64,000 nt of DNA from the NCBI RefSeq assembly GCF_045679555.1, contig NC_092096.1:28714364-28778363 (forward strand), written 5' to 3'. Position numbers and translations under genes: made by a program. This document shows, in pieces, positions 1 to 13,182 of this stretch; the first letter of the stretch is position 1; each line of letters begins with the position of its first letter. Under the pieces are notes generated by a model. It had not been told where the DNA came from and made no database searches. It worked only from the letters and a program-made list of their open reading frames with translations. This stretch comes from Salvelinus alpinus (taxonomy: Eukaryota; Chordata; Actinopteri; Salmoniformes; Salmonidae).

Positions 1-739
1 AGAAATAAATGAAGCGACATGGGACAATAGTTTGTCATACATATACAAGGTGGCTGCAAAAACAAATGTTTGACAGAAACATTCAATTTATCAGCCTACT
101 CAACTGGCCTAACTTACTGACTTGCCTAGTTGAATAAAAAAACTGAGAAGACAAACATTTACAGTGGTGTTATAGTGTACATGGGCCTATCAGTGAGTTA
201 TATATGAAAGTTATTGATAATACATTTTTTTCCATCAGAATGACAGTCATACCATGAAGATGTTACATGTTTGTTCTCACTAGGCCTCAGACATAATTCA
301 CAAAAAACAGACTTTGCAGCTAGTCCACCTCCAGGCATGTAATTATTATGTATTTTGTTTGTTTAACCTTTTATTTAACTGCAATAGAATGTATCCTATG
401 AGCTCTTAGCTGAGGATCTAAAGCACTGCGTGAGTGACCATTTTGTGCTCTTGAAAGAGACAAGACAGAAGTGAATGTTCATTGTCCCTAAAAAGTTCAG
501 AAACAGAATGTCAAACCTGATCTTGAATGCATGGATGGCTGTCCTTGCACCAAAACATAGTTGTCCAAAACCTTGGTAACTATTGACCCTGACCTGACAT
601 CTGGTTGTTGGTGCTAATCTGTCTTGCTACATCTGTGTCGCATTCTCCTTGAGACAATTTAAACTGGGTTCACTTCAAACATGACACGTTTCTGTCTATC
701 TACCTGCATGTCTCGATCTGTATCTCTGTCCGTGTTCAG
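1..739 (+). other. upstream intron of ube2n, no exon seen
   Basis: No convincing exon is visible here. The short first coding exon expected for ube2n (about ten codons, ending in Lys) was looked for upstream of the acceptor at 738-739 and not found, so it probably lies left of the window. The sequence is AT-rich and intron-like, with a pyrimidine-rich stretch ending in TTCAG just before position 740. Confidence 0.6.
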
Positions 740-1579
740 GAGACTCAGCGTTTGTTGGCCGAACCCGTTCCTGGAATAAAGGCAGAGCCTGATGAGGCGA
801 ATGCACGTTACTTCCATGTGGTGATTTCAGGGCCCCAGGACTCCCCTTTCGAAGGAGGCACCTTTAAACTTGAACTCTTTCTGCCAGAAGAATATCCCAT
901 GGCAGCTCCCAAAGTGCGATTCATGACCAAAATCTACCACCCCAATGTGGACAAGCTGGGTAGGATATGCCTAGACATCTTGAAAGGTGAGTTATCCAGA
1001 TTCACAATTATCATTAGTCACAGTCATGTCCTGACTCAAAGTATGACTCCTTCCTCCACCATTTTCTTTTTCTCTCACAGATAAGTGGTCCCCAGCTTTG
1101 CAGATCCGCACAGTGCTGCTATCAATCCAAGCATTATTAAGTGCTCCTAACCCTGATGACCCACTTGCAAACGATGTTGCAGAGCAGTGGAAATCAAACG
1201 AAGCCCAAGCCATTGAGACAGGTGAGACAGCGCACGCATGTGTCATGTTCATGTTTAAAGTGAACCCAGTTTAAATTCTCACCCCTTGGCACGTAAATTA
1301 TTTTGCATCCTCTGATCAAGAGTACCTATCGCTGAATGTGAACAAAGCCTGATTTTAAACAGAGGCAGTGAGTGTGAGAAGGAACCAATTACTTACTGCT
1401 CTTGTAGTGCTCTTCACTTCAGCCTCCTAAAGTGCCACTGCAGGTCAAATCAATTCAGAGATAGCAAGACATTCCTTCAAGAAGAATGCTGATACCTGTA
1501 GTTAATGAACCCCCTCTCTGTGCACCTTGCAGCTCGGACATGGACCAGGCTTTATGCGGGAAACAGCATTGAGGTATAG
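740..1579 (+). CDS. ube2n: ubiquitin-conjugating enzyme E2 N (Ubc13), exons 2-4, 5'-partial
   Basis: Exons are 740-986, 1081-1221 and 1533-1579, all with GT-AG borders and matching phases. They give 144 residues, and the missing first exon should add about ten, close to the 152-residue human protein. Ubc13 pairs with a UEV partner (Mms2/Uev1A) to build Lys63-linked ubiquitin chains in NF-kB signalling and DNA damage tolerance. The UBC fold is nearly identical to human. It includes the HPN motif (YHPNVDKLG) and the active-site cysteine in GRICLDILK (codon 968-970, Cys87 in human numbering). The C-terminus reads [10 protein letters not shown] rather than the human RLYAMNNI, so this may be one of several fish paralogues. 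The stop is TAG at 1577-1579. The identification is very secure; only the paralogue is uncertain. Confidence 0.95.
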
Positions 1580-3017
1580 AAGAAAACAGACGGGCACTGG
1601 ATGTTAACACAACCAAGATGATCTCCTTTATTTGCATTTAAAGGACAGTCTTAGACAAAAAAAACAAGATAAAAGCAAGCAAAAAAAATGGTAAAGAATA
1701 TATTTACGAAACTACTGCAGCCCTCTGATTTTATGGCACATAGCAATGTGTTTTGTCTTTGTCCTGGCTCACTGCTCGAATGCATGGACAGAGGCTGATG
1801 CCCAACCACAGCTTTCTGTTTCTCCGGGGGGGGGGGGGGGGTGAACGACAAGTCTCTGTGCACCACCGAGGGGTTACAAACATAGGACATCGCCCTGGAC
1901 CCACAGTCATACAATGGGTCAGTTTAGTCAAAGATCAATAAACTGAGGGAGTTTGTGACACCAAATACCCACCCATTTGAAAATGTCCACTTGAGGTTAT
2001 GCTGCCTAGCCTCTTGTTGAATTTAGAGTAAACTTTGTTTCCCTCAGACAGTTGAAGTTGTGGGTTCGGAAGTCTTGTGTTTGCAAGCCCTTGGCAGAAG
2101 CTCAGATTAGGGAGGTGAGGGTGTCGGTTACGACGTCCTTCTGGGGAGAAAGGCGTTCTTTTCATTTTATTTTAATGTTATTTTAATTTATTTTTTCTCC
2201 TATGATACTTCATTAAAAGCATGTACTTACCCAAGCCCAGGACATGACTGTTCTAACAAGTTAGATCCGTATTGATACTGAGAAGTATCACTTTCGGGGT
2301 GTTGATGGGGGGGAAATGTACACCCAATTCTGACATGAAACAACGAGGCATGAAATGCTATCATTGTCACTTCATTGCTGAGATCCACACAAGACTTGTT
2401 GCTTCTGTACTTATTTTCTGTAAATGTTATGTTGTAGTAAAAATATTTTTGTTATGCCATTTTGTTTGATCTCTTTCTTGCTAGCACTACCTACATATTC
2501 TGGTAGGTGGTGTTTCATTGCTTTTTCCCATACTCTGTCCTCACTCTTGTCTTTTCCACAATTCTCTACTGCAAGTGTATCCAGCGTTTAGTTCAACCAA
2601 CATCCTGAAAGAGGGGAGAAAGTCAGAGAATGTTCTAATTTATTTATCTTTTTCTAAGGGATTTAGAATTAAATATCAATGATGATTCATCATCCAAGCG
2701 TCTGGCCTTTAGATTGAGAATGGCTTCCACGTCTCTGGTTAGTCCACTCATGTGAAAAAGGCAAAGAGAATCGTGTATTACCGGTGTCTGAAATGATATG
2801 GGAAAATAAACCAATGCATTAGCATTTGTGGCTCCTGTAAATAAAATAAGTTGAGTAAGACTCCTGTGAATGTGTCTGTGTGCTGTTGTGTATCTGGGTA
2901 AGGGGATGTGACTCACTTGTTTTGTTTATTGACACACTTGCTCTGTCTGAGTAGATGGGTACCTGTATGTCAGGGCCATGCTTGTCTTTAGGGGCCAGTA
3001 TGTCACAATGGTTTTAT
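1580..3017 (+). other. ube2n 3' UTR and intergenic sequence
   Basis: The ube2n 3' UTR should begin here. A canonical AATAAA lies at 1937-1942, and further AATAAA-like words occur near 2803 and 2838, so the end of the transcript cannot be fixed. A run of 15 or more G sits near 1827-1841. I see no other gene. Confidence 0.45.
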
Positions 3018-3452
3018 TGTCCTGTCTTTGTTTACATGGCAACAGTGAGCCACTCAGTGGGGGTCATTCTATGAAAATCAATCTACATTGATGAGGATAA
3101 AAATGTAATCAATCCATTTTAGAATAAGGCTGTAACCTAACAAAATGTGGAAAAAGTCAAGGGGTCTGAACACTTTCCGAACGCACTGTATATACTGTCT
3201 ATTAACACAAAGCACTTCAATTAAAACAAACATTTTGTGTCATCTGACACTTGTGTTTTCCCTAGTGGTTAAGGCGGGGAAAGGAAAGCCACAATTTTCA
3301 TAGAATGACCCATGTGCCAATCCTCGGAATGTAAATGCAGGAAATGATTCCTTGTATTATGGTCCTGTCTTCGTTTATATGGCAACAGTGAGTCACTCAG
3401 TGTAGGAACTAATCCTCAGAATATAAATGCAGGATATTATTCCTTGTATTAT
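3018..3452. repeat. local direct repeats with an 18-bp inverted repeat and a Tc1 terminus remnant
   Basis: Two imperfect 42-bp copies containing GGCAACAGTGAG occur at 3018-3059 and 3360-3402. A second pair containing AATGCAGGA occurs at 3318-3363 and 3408-3452. An 18-bp perfect inverted repeat starting GGGTCATTCT lies at 3061-3078 and 3294-3311. Between its arms, around 3100-3190, is a degraded Tc1-like 3' terminus (ending near GAACGCACTGTA). The whole looks like an old MITE within a locally duplicated segment. Confidence 0.5.
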
Positions 3453-4684
3453 CTTTTAGACACTCAACATTAACTAACCTCAAAGCAATAAAGATTTGTC
3501 AGTGAAATTAGTCCATCACTTTATTTTTTATTTGTACATTTTAGTCAGTTAGCAGCCACTCTTAACCACACCGACTTACAGTTAGTGCATTCATCTTAAG
3601 ATGGCTAGGTGGGACAACCACATCCCAGTCATAGTAAGTACATTTTTCCTCAAAGTAAGATGTGGGGGTTGGGCTATTAGATTATCCATTGTTACAGGGT
3701 GACTTACTGCTGACAGCTCAGAAACGTCCAAATATAAACAGAACATTTGTGACAGGCATTGATTTATTGACCTGACAGGTGAACATTACTCATCACCAGG
3801 TGCTTACGGCACAGGGTAGGACACTGTCTGGCCACTCACAGTAGAGAGTATGTTTTGGATGTCGCGTCATCAATGTGTCACGGAAATATAACACTCTGCT
3901 TGTTCACTAGTAGAAATACATTATTTGTGGTGTGATTCTCTAGTCTTAGTGGTTGCATGGTAATAACTGTTTTTGATCTGACGTCGTTATGAAGTATTTG
4001 TTTGTTGTGATGGGATTCCTCTCCTTCTGCAGTCAGTATGAGAGTGAATTGTGACTATGAATATCTGCACTGCCTGGAGATCCACTCTCCACAAGACAGG
4101 GAGGGGTGGGTGGGGGGGATCTCTTCCTGTGAATATTTCATCTGCAGTGGGAAAACAGACTGTGCTGTGCCAGGCTTCTCCTTCGCTGACCTTTACATAT
4201 AACCAGCCACCGAGGTGGAGACTGCAGGGAAAGGGGTGGTAGTGCATGGCCTCCAAGAGTGCTGTATGGAGTAATGGTGTAAGATGTCTTATTTTGGTGT
4301 TGGTGTGACAAGATAGGAGGATGACATGGGTGTGATGCAGTATGAACAGTGATCCACTGCATTATATTATCAGAATGTACAGCAGACACAAACAAAGGTA
4401 CAGAAGAAGCACACACACACAATTGTGTTAGATGCCAATGATTAATATCCTCTATTCATGTAGATATTGTACGTTTTGAAATTAGGTTGTGAAATACTGG
4501 GTGTGTTATCAGGAAGAAAACAAGCCACAGCTCAGTGGTAAAACCATGTCAAATATGTCTAGATTCAGAGTTTTTAATGTACATGTACAGGTGTGACATG
4601 TACAGGCTCTGAGCTCCAAAATGCAGGACTAGTGAAATAAAATAATGAAAATGGTCATTAAAACCATAGAAATAGCACTATATA
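3453..4684. other. intergenic, no gene seen
   Basis: Open frames of 60-94 codons occur around 3.99-4.42 kb on both strands, but none has a recognisable domain or coherent splice structure. A short CA run lies near 4410-4420. Confidence 0.4.
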
Positions 4685-6304
<1,620 letters not shown>

Positions 6305-6773
6305 TACATCATAACAACTGTGGCAGTGATGAGTTACCTTTCCTGTTACATTCAAATAGAATTGATTACTTTATTTCATCTAGACTTACTGATTGCATGG
6401 GTTGGGCATTTAGGGTCAAAGTGTTGTGACATCTATTGGAATAAAATATTACTCAGTAGGTGAGCTTTGTGAGTGATTTAGATAATAGCTATATGACACT
6501 ATTTGAATATGTTGTATATCAGTGCTTGAGGAACACCCAAACCCAGTCCACAAGTGTCAGAGGACAGAGATTAGGTAGCTAGTATGGGTGACATTGCCCA
6601 ACAATGTCAACAGAGGAGGAATAATCTGCTTTAAAAGTGGAGAGAAATTAGTATGACTCTTAGCTAATTGCTAGCAACACACAACCAATGCTAGGATATG
6701 TTGGGAGCAAGACAGATTTAGAAACTGCGGTGAATTCCTGTTTTCCGACTGCCCATTTTAACACGGTTAGTGC

Positions 6774-6923
6774 TATCCTGTATCCTTGGGAAGTCCCCGT
6801 CCTAAACCATAACCCCTAACCTTAATCATAACCCTTGCCGAACCCTAATCCTAACCTTTACCCTTACCTTAACCATTTAAAATGCCAATTTCAATAGGGT
6901 AGGGATGTCCCAAGGATTCCAGA
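6774..6923. mobile_element. short inverted-repeat element with a telomere-like CCTAA core
   Basis: The left arm (ATCCTTGGGAAGTCCC) and right arm (GGGATGTCCCAAGGATTCC) are near-perfect inverted repeats. The interior is a degenerate run of CCTAAC/CCTTAAC units resembling an interstitial telomeric array. This matches a widespread fish MITE-like repeat that I recognise but cannot name with certainty. Confidence 0.55.
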
Positions 6924-7626
6924 TATCAAGGACCCCTTTTACACTTCCAAATCCAGAACTGAGTCCACATCTCATTTCCCAGCAGGCTGATGTTGATTTA
7001 TGAATGGGGCATTACATAAGTAGCAAGGTACTCTGAACACTAGAGGGAGGGCTACAATTCATGTCATGGAGCCTCTTATATTGTCATCTCTTCATCTTGC
7101 GAGTTCTGTGGCCGGCCAGGCAGGCAGGCCTGCAGACAGTCCCTTTGAGAGCACTCCGTACCGAGGTCAAATTGAGTCACAATGGTGGAAAATATTACTC
7201 TTAGATGGATGATGCTGTCCTTCAGGTGTATCATCTGTTCACTCAGGCTTTTAGCCACAGTGTACTGCGCTCTAATATAAACTGCTCAAGATTCCACTGT
7301 CCTTCTAAACCCCCTCTGCAGTTACATTTGATGTGTCATTCTGGTTAGTGTTATTCGTGGTAAAATTTGTCATAGATTGAAACTAATTTCTGTTTAGTTG
7401 GATTTTTTTAAGGCTATAAAGCCAGGTTAAAGCCATTGTGTCAGCACGGGGAGAGAAGTGCTTCCACTGACCAGATCTAGGCTTCCACTACAGAGGCTCA
7501 TGAGACAGGGTACATTCAAAACAAAATAGCTTTATTGCCTACGAAGTTTACAACCTAAAGAATCAATAATGAATAAAACGTAAATGTTCAAACAGAGCTA
7601 CCTGCTCTCAGTCCTCTCCTCTAAAT
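6924..7626. other. intergenic, no gene seen
   Basis: A short open frame on the minus strand (7076-7258) has no recognisable features. Nothing else stands out. Confidence 0.4.
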
Positions 7627-7804
7627 CATTTTTTCCCGACTTGTCCTCTAGTACCCTCAACAGCTCACATTTTTTGTGAGCACACCTGATCAACTTGTCA
7701 ACTAATCATCAAGCCCTCAATGAGTTGAAAGGTGAGTTTGTCTGTGGCTACAACAGAAATCTGTGCTGTTGGTGGTACTGGAGGACTGGAGTTGGTATAC
7801 ACTG
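7627..7804. mobile_element. hAT-type MITE
   Basis: The element is 178 bp with inverted ends (left CATTTTTTCCCGACTTG; right complement CAGTGTATACCAACTCC) and internal inverted arms around GTCCTC(T/C)AGTACC. Flanking 8-bp sequences CTCTAAAT and CTCAAAAT match at 7 of 8 positions, as expected for a hAT target-site duplication. Confidence 0.6.
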
Positions 7805-8029
7805 CTCAAAATGAAGGAGGCAGCCACTGATAATGGGTTGTGTCCAAATAACATCTCCTTTCTCCCAAAGTGTGGACTTATTCACTTCCTTTCGTGGATT
7901 TGAAAGGAAATTACTGTTGAATGTAAACTCCTCTAGCCCATGCCTACACCAATCCAATGCTTTTAAACTTATGGAGAACAGTGAATGAGTGCACAAATGA
8001 GTAGGAAGGAGAGATTATGGGGACGTAAC

Positions 8030-8110
8030 CCATGGTGTGGTGGCTGACTGAGCTGTGAGCCACACCCTTAAAACACCATAGAGTCGATGTTCGAGCCCCC
8101 GCAGAAATAT
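8030..8110 (+). repeat. possible tRNA-derived SINE head
   Basis: TGGCTGACTGAG resembles a pol III A box, and GATGTTCGAGCCCC about 45 bases later resembles a B box. The segment does not fold obviously into a functional tRNA. It could be a degraded SINE head, and the downstream sequence was not matched to a known SINE body. Confidence 0.25.
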
Positions 8111-9069
8111 AATTAGCGTAATAAAAAATTCCCATAAAATCTGTTACTTTAAGAGAGATCTGTTTTTTTGCATTGGATGCGTCTCTATCTGCTGATTTCG
8201 CACTTCCGCATCTGCGGTGAAAGGTGACAGAGCTAGAGTGGTGTTTGTCAGACCGTGAGACATACCGAAAATCGGTCTTCTCACGAAATCTTCTGTAGAG
8301 TCCAAACGGTTTGGCGTACAAACTATTATGATCTCACGAACACGTACTGTACATTTCAGTTTGCTGTAGGACACCCACAGGCCTCACAAGACTCGTCTGA
8401 AGGACCCCGGTACCAGTTGAAAATATTGAAGTATATATGGAGAATGTTTCGTGACAAAAATAAGGGGTATCTTTCAGATATAGGACAGACACTTCAGAAC
8501 AAACTTCCTTAAAAAAAAGGAAGGGGGGCTATCTGTTGTTCCATGCAGGGTATCTGTTATTCAATGCGTTTGTATGGGCTAATAGCTGTAAGGCCTAAAC
8601 ATTTTTTTCATCCCAAAAAATTTTATACTTCAAGGAGCCTTAAAGGAGCCTTCTTTAAAAAAATCCATATAGCTTAGTAGACTCCCCCAGCATGAGCGTT
8701 CCAGGCTGACTACATGTCTAAAGTTACCCGTTAAGTTTCTACTCCTCAAGGCACCACACCATGAAGGTTGCTTTTTCAGTTCAGTCTACTTCAGAAGCCC
8801 TAAGTATAATAAAACACATATTAACCCAATGCCCATTCAAAGAATGAAGTGAACTGCATTTGTCTTCCTTGCAAAATACCTGGAGGAGGTCAGACTGTTC
8901 TCCACAATATCCATGCTGTGTATTTTGATTAAGAGAACTTTCCCACAATCTAGCAATTACACTGTCGCTCCCTGGCCTTGTTTATGTCTCAGCACACTGT
9001 TCTTCCCATGATTACAGCATGTCCATGTTTGTTCCAGCTCAAGGAGACAGTGCTATCATCGTGAGTGCA
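8111..9069. other. intergenic, no gene seen
   Basis: Overlapping open frames near 8144-8512 on both strands show no domain or splice logic. An A/G-rich run lies near 8510-8530. Confidence 0.4.
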
Positions 9070-9136
9070 ACACAACGGAGGACTAGATTGTTTTCCTCAT
9101 GGGGAGGTGAAACAGGTCTATAGGTAACTGTAGTTG
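9070..9136 (+). repeat. 67-bp source copy of a local duplication
   Basis: This 67-bp sequence, starting ACACAACGGAGG and ending AACTGTAGTTG, is repeated without a mismatch at 10231-10297, where it sits inside a LINE tail. Confidence 0.9.
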
Positions 9137-9150
9137 GTAATATAATACCA

Positions 9151-9256
9151 TTACACACACACACACACACACACTCACTCACTCACTCACTCACTCACTC
9201 ACTCACTCACTCACTCACTCACTCACTCACTCACTCACTCACCCACCCACCCACCC
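9151..9256. repeat. compound microsatellite (AC)n-(ACTC)n-(ACCC)n
   Basis: About 24 bp of AC dinucleotides pass into about 68 bp of ACTC tetranucleotides and then a few ACCC units. Further impure CA/GA sequence continues to about 9330. Predicted short proteins here are repeat artefacts. Confidence 0.95.
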
Positions 9257-9330
9257 AGAGACACCCACAGAGAGGCAGTGAGGCACACAAACACACACAT
9301 ACCCACACAGAGAGACACACACACAACCCT

Positions 9331-10104
9331 ATAATAGCGTAGCTTATAATGTCAGGTGGTCCGTGTCTAAGTGATGTTTTCCCTATCCTAATGAAAGGCC
9401 ATGAGAAAGATCTGGCCGTGATAAACACCCATTGTTAGTCTTATGTCTTTAAGAGCAGGTTATTGTGATGATATAATAATTGTGAAAGCTGTGTTTACTT
9501 ATGGCCTCATTCCCTGTCACAATAGTTTCTCTGTTTCCTTCACCTTGTGACATGCCCTAATGCTATCATTTTGTTTGTTTGCTTGTTTGACCCTTCAATT
9601 TATAGGGTTAGGGTCAGAGGGCAATGTACTATTGACCTGAGGGTCAGGGAAGAAATAAAATAGATATCAAATTAAGCCAACAGCCATTTGTTTGGTTGGG
9701 TATAGTATATCTACCAGGTTTCCTGGTGATCAGTTATGACAATTACTGTGAGTACATGTGTACAAATGTTTCATGTAATGCTTATAAAGGCTTCATAAAA
9801 GCCTTACAAGGTAACCTAGAATGACGCTGCATGATTTTGCTCTTTGTGGTTCTATTTTTGGGTCACTGATCATTCATTGGTAAATACTGATATGGAGACA
9901 GAGGATTCTGTTTCACACAGATAGAGGGGAGTTATATATTCAATAGTGACAACAGCAACATTAGATCCATCATGGCCGTCGAAGCAGACGGTCAGAGTTC
10001 ACTTCATCATCTGTTATTTGTCTCTCAATGAGGACACACTGTCAGAGTATGACATCAAGAAAAACTGGCAACAGGTGGATGGATACCTATTATTGCTCAG
10101 GAAT
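9331..10104. other. intergenic, no gene seen
   Basis: AT-rich sequence without coherent exons. A weak open frame starting at 9946 runs into the LINE tail downstream. Confidence 0.4.
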
Positions 10105-10335
10105 AGCCTCACTATTGCTATTTTACTACTGCTCTTTAATTATTTGTTACTTTTATTTCTTATTCTTATTTTTTTTTAAACTGCATTGATGGTTAAGGGC
10201 TTGTAAGTAAGCATTTCACTGTAAGGTTGTACACAACGGAGGACTAGATTGTTTTCCTCATGGGGAGGTGAAACAGGTCTATAGGTAACTGTAGTTGTTG
10301 TATTCGGCGCTTGTAACAAATAAAATTGGATTTGA
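10105..10335 (+). mobile_element. LINE 3' tail fragment carrying a 67-bp insertion
   Basis: The sequence around TTGTAAGTAAGCATTTCACTG and the end GTATTCGGCGC...ATAAAATTGGATTTGATTT match the 3' end of the LINE seen complete at about 59.9-60.03 kb. Between GTAAGGT and GTTGTATTCGG, where that copy has only a few bases, this copy contains the 67-bp sequence duplicated from 9070-9136. Confidence 0.75.
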
Positions 10336-10499
10336 TTTCTCTAGAGAGAAAAAACACATTGGTCTCAACATTAAAACGTAAAAATATTTTAAAGAACCGA
10401 TATAACAATTACATTTGGATTACTATTAATATTCTTTGTAGTAATGGTGGTAGTATTGCACATTACACACACTTCAAATATCTAGATGTACGCATGATA

Positions 10500-10850
10500 T
10501 ATAGTTTCAATTTCAAGTTTGACGTTTTTATTAGTCGTATGTAGAGGATACACATGGTATACACTGTCCAATAAAATGCTTACTTGCAGTTTCCTTCTCG
10601 ACAATCAACAACAATAATAAATAATAGAAGATGAGAATAGGAACATAAAGTAAATGACTCAGTAGAATATAATAGACATTTTAGCATAAGTATAATACAG
10701 GAAGGCACAATTTATAGTCCAACATTTACACATTTATCAGAGAAGGGAGCATTGGGGGACAAGTGTTTAAATTTAGCAGTATTAGCAATAGTAAATAAGG
10801 GTCTGGTTGCAGCAGTTGTTTTTGTGCTTGCGTGTGTGTGTGCGTGCGTG
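10500..10850 (-). repeat. probable antisense LINE-derived repeat
   Basis: The order of motifs (AAAATGCTTACTTGCAG, then an AATAATAAATAATAG-rich stretch, then TTTACACATTTATCAGAG) resembles an inverted LINE 3' region of the kind at 35.7 kb. Similarity is loose and the borders are uncertain. Confidence 0.35.
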
Positions 10851-12269
10851 CCTGCGTGTGTGAGAGAGAGTGTGGATGTGTGATATAGGATAAATTATGC
10901 TTGCAGGACCATTAGCTTTCGCTAAACCCATCCAGGCAGTAATAGTGACCTATACATTACACCCATGCTGCTCAACAAGCCATATATAAATATCCTAATA
11001 TGACATTTTAGGGAAAGGTTTATGGGTCGTGGTGGGGGCTGTGCTATTGCCGCTCAAGAGCTTGCTGCTCTTAGAATTAACTGGCAATGGGCCATGCCCT
11101 CATGATTCTGGGAGATTCAAAGACCAAAGCACCTCCCCTTTAATACTGTCTAAAAGGGACTTACAGCAAGTGACTTGATCATCTCAAACTCTACTTGGCA
11201 CATAGGGCAATCCGAGCCGGCTGTGCTGAGAGAGTGGATCATTAGCAAACGAGGAAAGTGACAGAATAGATGAAGAACAGTCGGATTAGCCTAGCTGTGT
11301 GTGTTCTGTGTGTGTTTTGAGATTGCCTTGGCGATGGCAGAGAACAAATGTGTTAGACTGCGGCTCTATCATTAGAATGGTTACAGGAATGAGCAGAGGT
11401 TCAAATCTGGTGACTTCATACACATCTTTCTGTCATCCTTAAAGCATGTGAAATCAAATCCCCCTTCTCCCTCTCACTTGGACTGCAGCTAATATTATGG
11501 GCTGTTGATATCCTTTCTACTTTGGGCAAGATGATGCTGTAGATGACTGCTTTTGGGTTAGATGACGATATTGACTTTTTGTATAGAAGTTTCTGCAGGT
11601 CTATTCTTTGGGAGTGTTGACGTTTGAGACCCTGTCTATTCTAAGATATTGACAGAGATATACAGTACTTTGTGTAAGAGAAGGAGGTAGAAATAAGTTA
11701 TTATTTTGGTAAAAGGGATTTTAGAGACCAATTCAAGTTATGGAAAGATGGTAGATGGTAGAGATCCATTGAGACAGGGAAGATAACATCGAGGCATATG
11801 TTATTTTGGTGTTCCACAGCACAGTCTGACATCTTTGCAATTCCGCTCATATGAGATTTTTACACATCAAAGGCTACCCCATTGCCTTTCGTCACTCCTA
11901 CACAACGCTCGTCGCTCAGTGCAGGCGGAATCATTGCGCTATCTGACGTAAGACACTGATAAGATTTTGATTAGTCATTTCAAACTGTAACGATCAATTA
12001 TGTTAAGAAAAAGCAGGCTATCTCACCTCATGACCTAATCAATTTTTCTCTCTTTAAGTTCAGTCCATCCTCTCTTAAAAACAATCACATCATGATACAC
12101 TGGTTGTCTGTTCCAAAACTCTGATACTCTGTGAGTGACAATCTCTTTGATGAAGAGTGTGAGGTAGGATGCTTGTCCTGCTGGCATCCAGTTAGAAAAG
12201 TAAATCAAGTTAACAGCTCTTTTGATTCAGTCATCGAATTCCAATTTTGACGAGAACACAGGTTGACAG
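10851..12269. other. intergenic, no gene seen
   Basis: Starts with a GT-rich stretch and then unique-looking sequence. I find no exon-like segment with splice signals. Confidence 0.4.
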
Positions 12270-12276
12270 ATGACTA

Positions 12277-13182
12277 TCGCTATACACCAAGTCACTTGGC
12301 TCTGTCATATCCTCACATGGTCTCTCCTATCATTGCTATGCAGACGACACACAATTAATCTTCTCCTTTCCCCCCTCTGATAACCAGGTGGTGAATCGCA
12401 TCTCTGCATGTCTGGCAGACATATCAGTGTGGATGACGGATCACCACCTCAAGCTGAACCTCGGCAAGACGGAGCTGCTCTTCCTCCCGGGGAAGGACTG
12501 CCCGTTCCATGATCTCGCCATCACGGTTGACAACTCCATTGTGTCCTCCTCCCAGAGTGCTAAGAACCTTGGCGTGATCCTGGACAACACCCTGTCGTTC
12601 TCAACTAACATCAAGGCGGTGACCCGTTCCTGTAGGTTCATGCTCTACAACATTCGCAGAGTACGACCCTGCCTCACGCAGGAAGCGGCGCAGGTCCTAA
12701 TCCAGGCACTTGTCATCTCCCGTCTGGATTACTGCAACTCGCTGTTGGCTGGGCTCCCTGCCTGTGCCATTAAACCCCTACAACTCATCCAGAACGCCGC
12801 AGCCCGTCTGGTGTTCAACTTTCCCAAGTTCTCTCACGTCACCCCGCTCCTCCGCTCTCTCCACTGGCTTCCAGTTGAAGCTCGCATCCGCTACAAGACC
12901 ATGGTGCTTGCCTACGGAGCTGTGAGGGGAACGGCACCTCCGTACCTTCAGGCTCTGATCAGGCCCTACACCCAAACAAGGGCACTGCGTTCATCCACCT
13001 CTGGCCTGCTCGCCTCCCTACCTCTGAGGAAGTACAGTTCCCGCTCAGCCCAGTCAAAACTGTTCGCTGCTCTGGCACCCCAATGGTGGAACAAACTCCC
13101 TCACGACGCCAGGTCAGCGGAGTCAATCACCACCTTCCGGAGACACCTGAAACCCCACCTCTTTAAGGAATACCTAGGATAG
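12277..13182 (+). CDS. C-terminal fragment of L2 LINE ORF2 (reverse transcriptase end)
   Basis: A single frame is open from the truncation point to the TAG at 13180-13182, about 301 codons. It contains the catalytic YADD motif (12337-12348), then the thumb and C-terminal region with NLGVILD, SRLDYCNSLLAGLP, LHWLPVEARI and APQWWNKLP, all typical of fish L2/CR1-type ORF2 proteins. The endonuclease and most of the polymerase are missing, so the product cannot retrotranspose. No host function is implied. A start codon is absent at the truncated 5' end. Confidence 0.88.
   Translation, partial: SLYTKSLGSVISSHGLSYHCYADDTQLIFSFPPSDNQVVNRISACLADISVWMTDHHLKLNLGKTELLFLPGKDCPFHDLAITVDNSIVSSSQSAKNLGVILDNTLSFSTNIKAVTRSCRFMLYNIRRVRPCLTQEAAQVLIQALVISRLDYCNSLLAGLPACAIKPLQLIQNAAARLVFNFPKFSHVTPLLRSLHWLPVEARIRYKTMVLAYGAVRGTAPPYLQALIRPYTQTRALRSSTSGLLASLPLRKYSSRSAQSKLFAALAPQWWNKLPHDARSAESITTFRRHLKPHLFKEYLG

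Noticed and set aside
4051-4256. Short frames on both strands at 4.0-4.25 kb
   Set aside because: No domain, no splice context, and composition driven by GGGTGGGTGGGGG-type sequence.
12388-13182. 264-codon ORF as a host gene
   Set aside because: The YADD motif, L2 tail and target duplication show that it is a truncated LINE.
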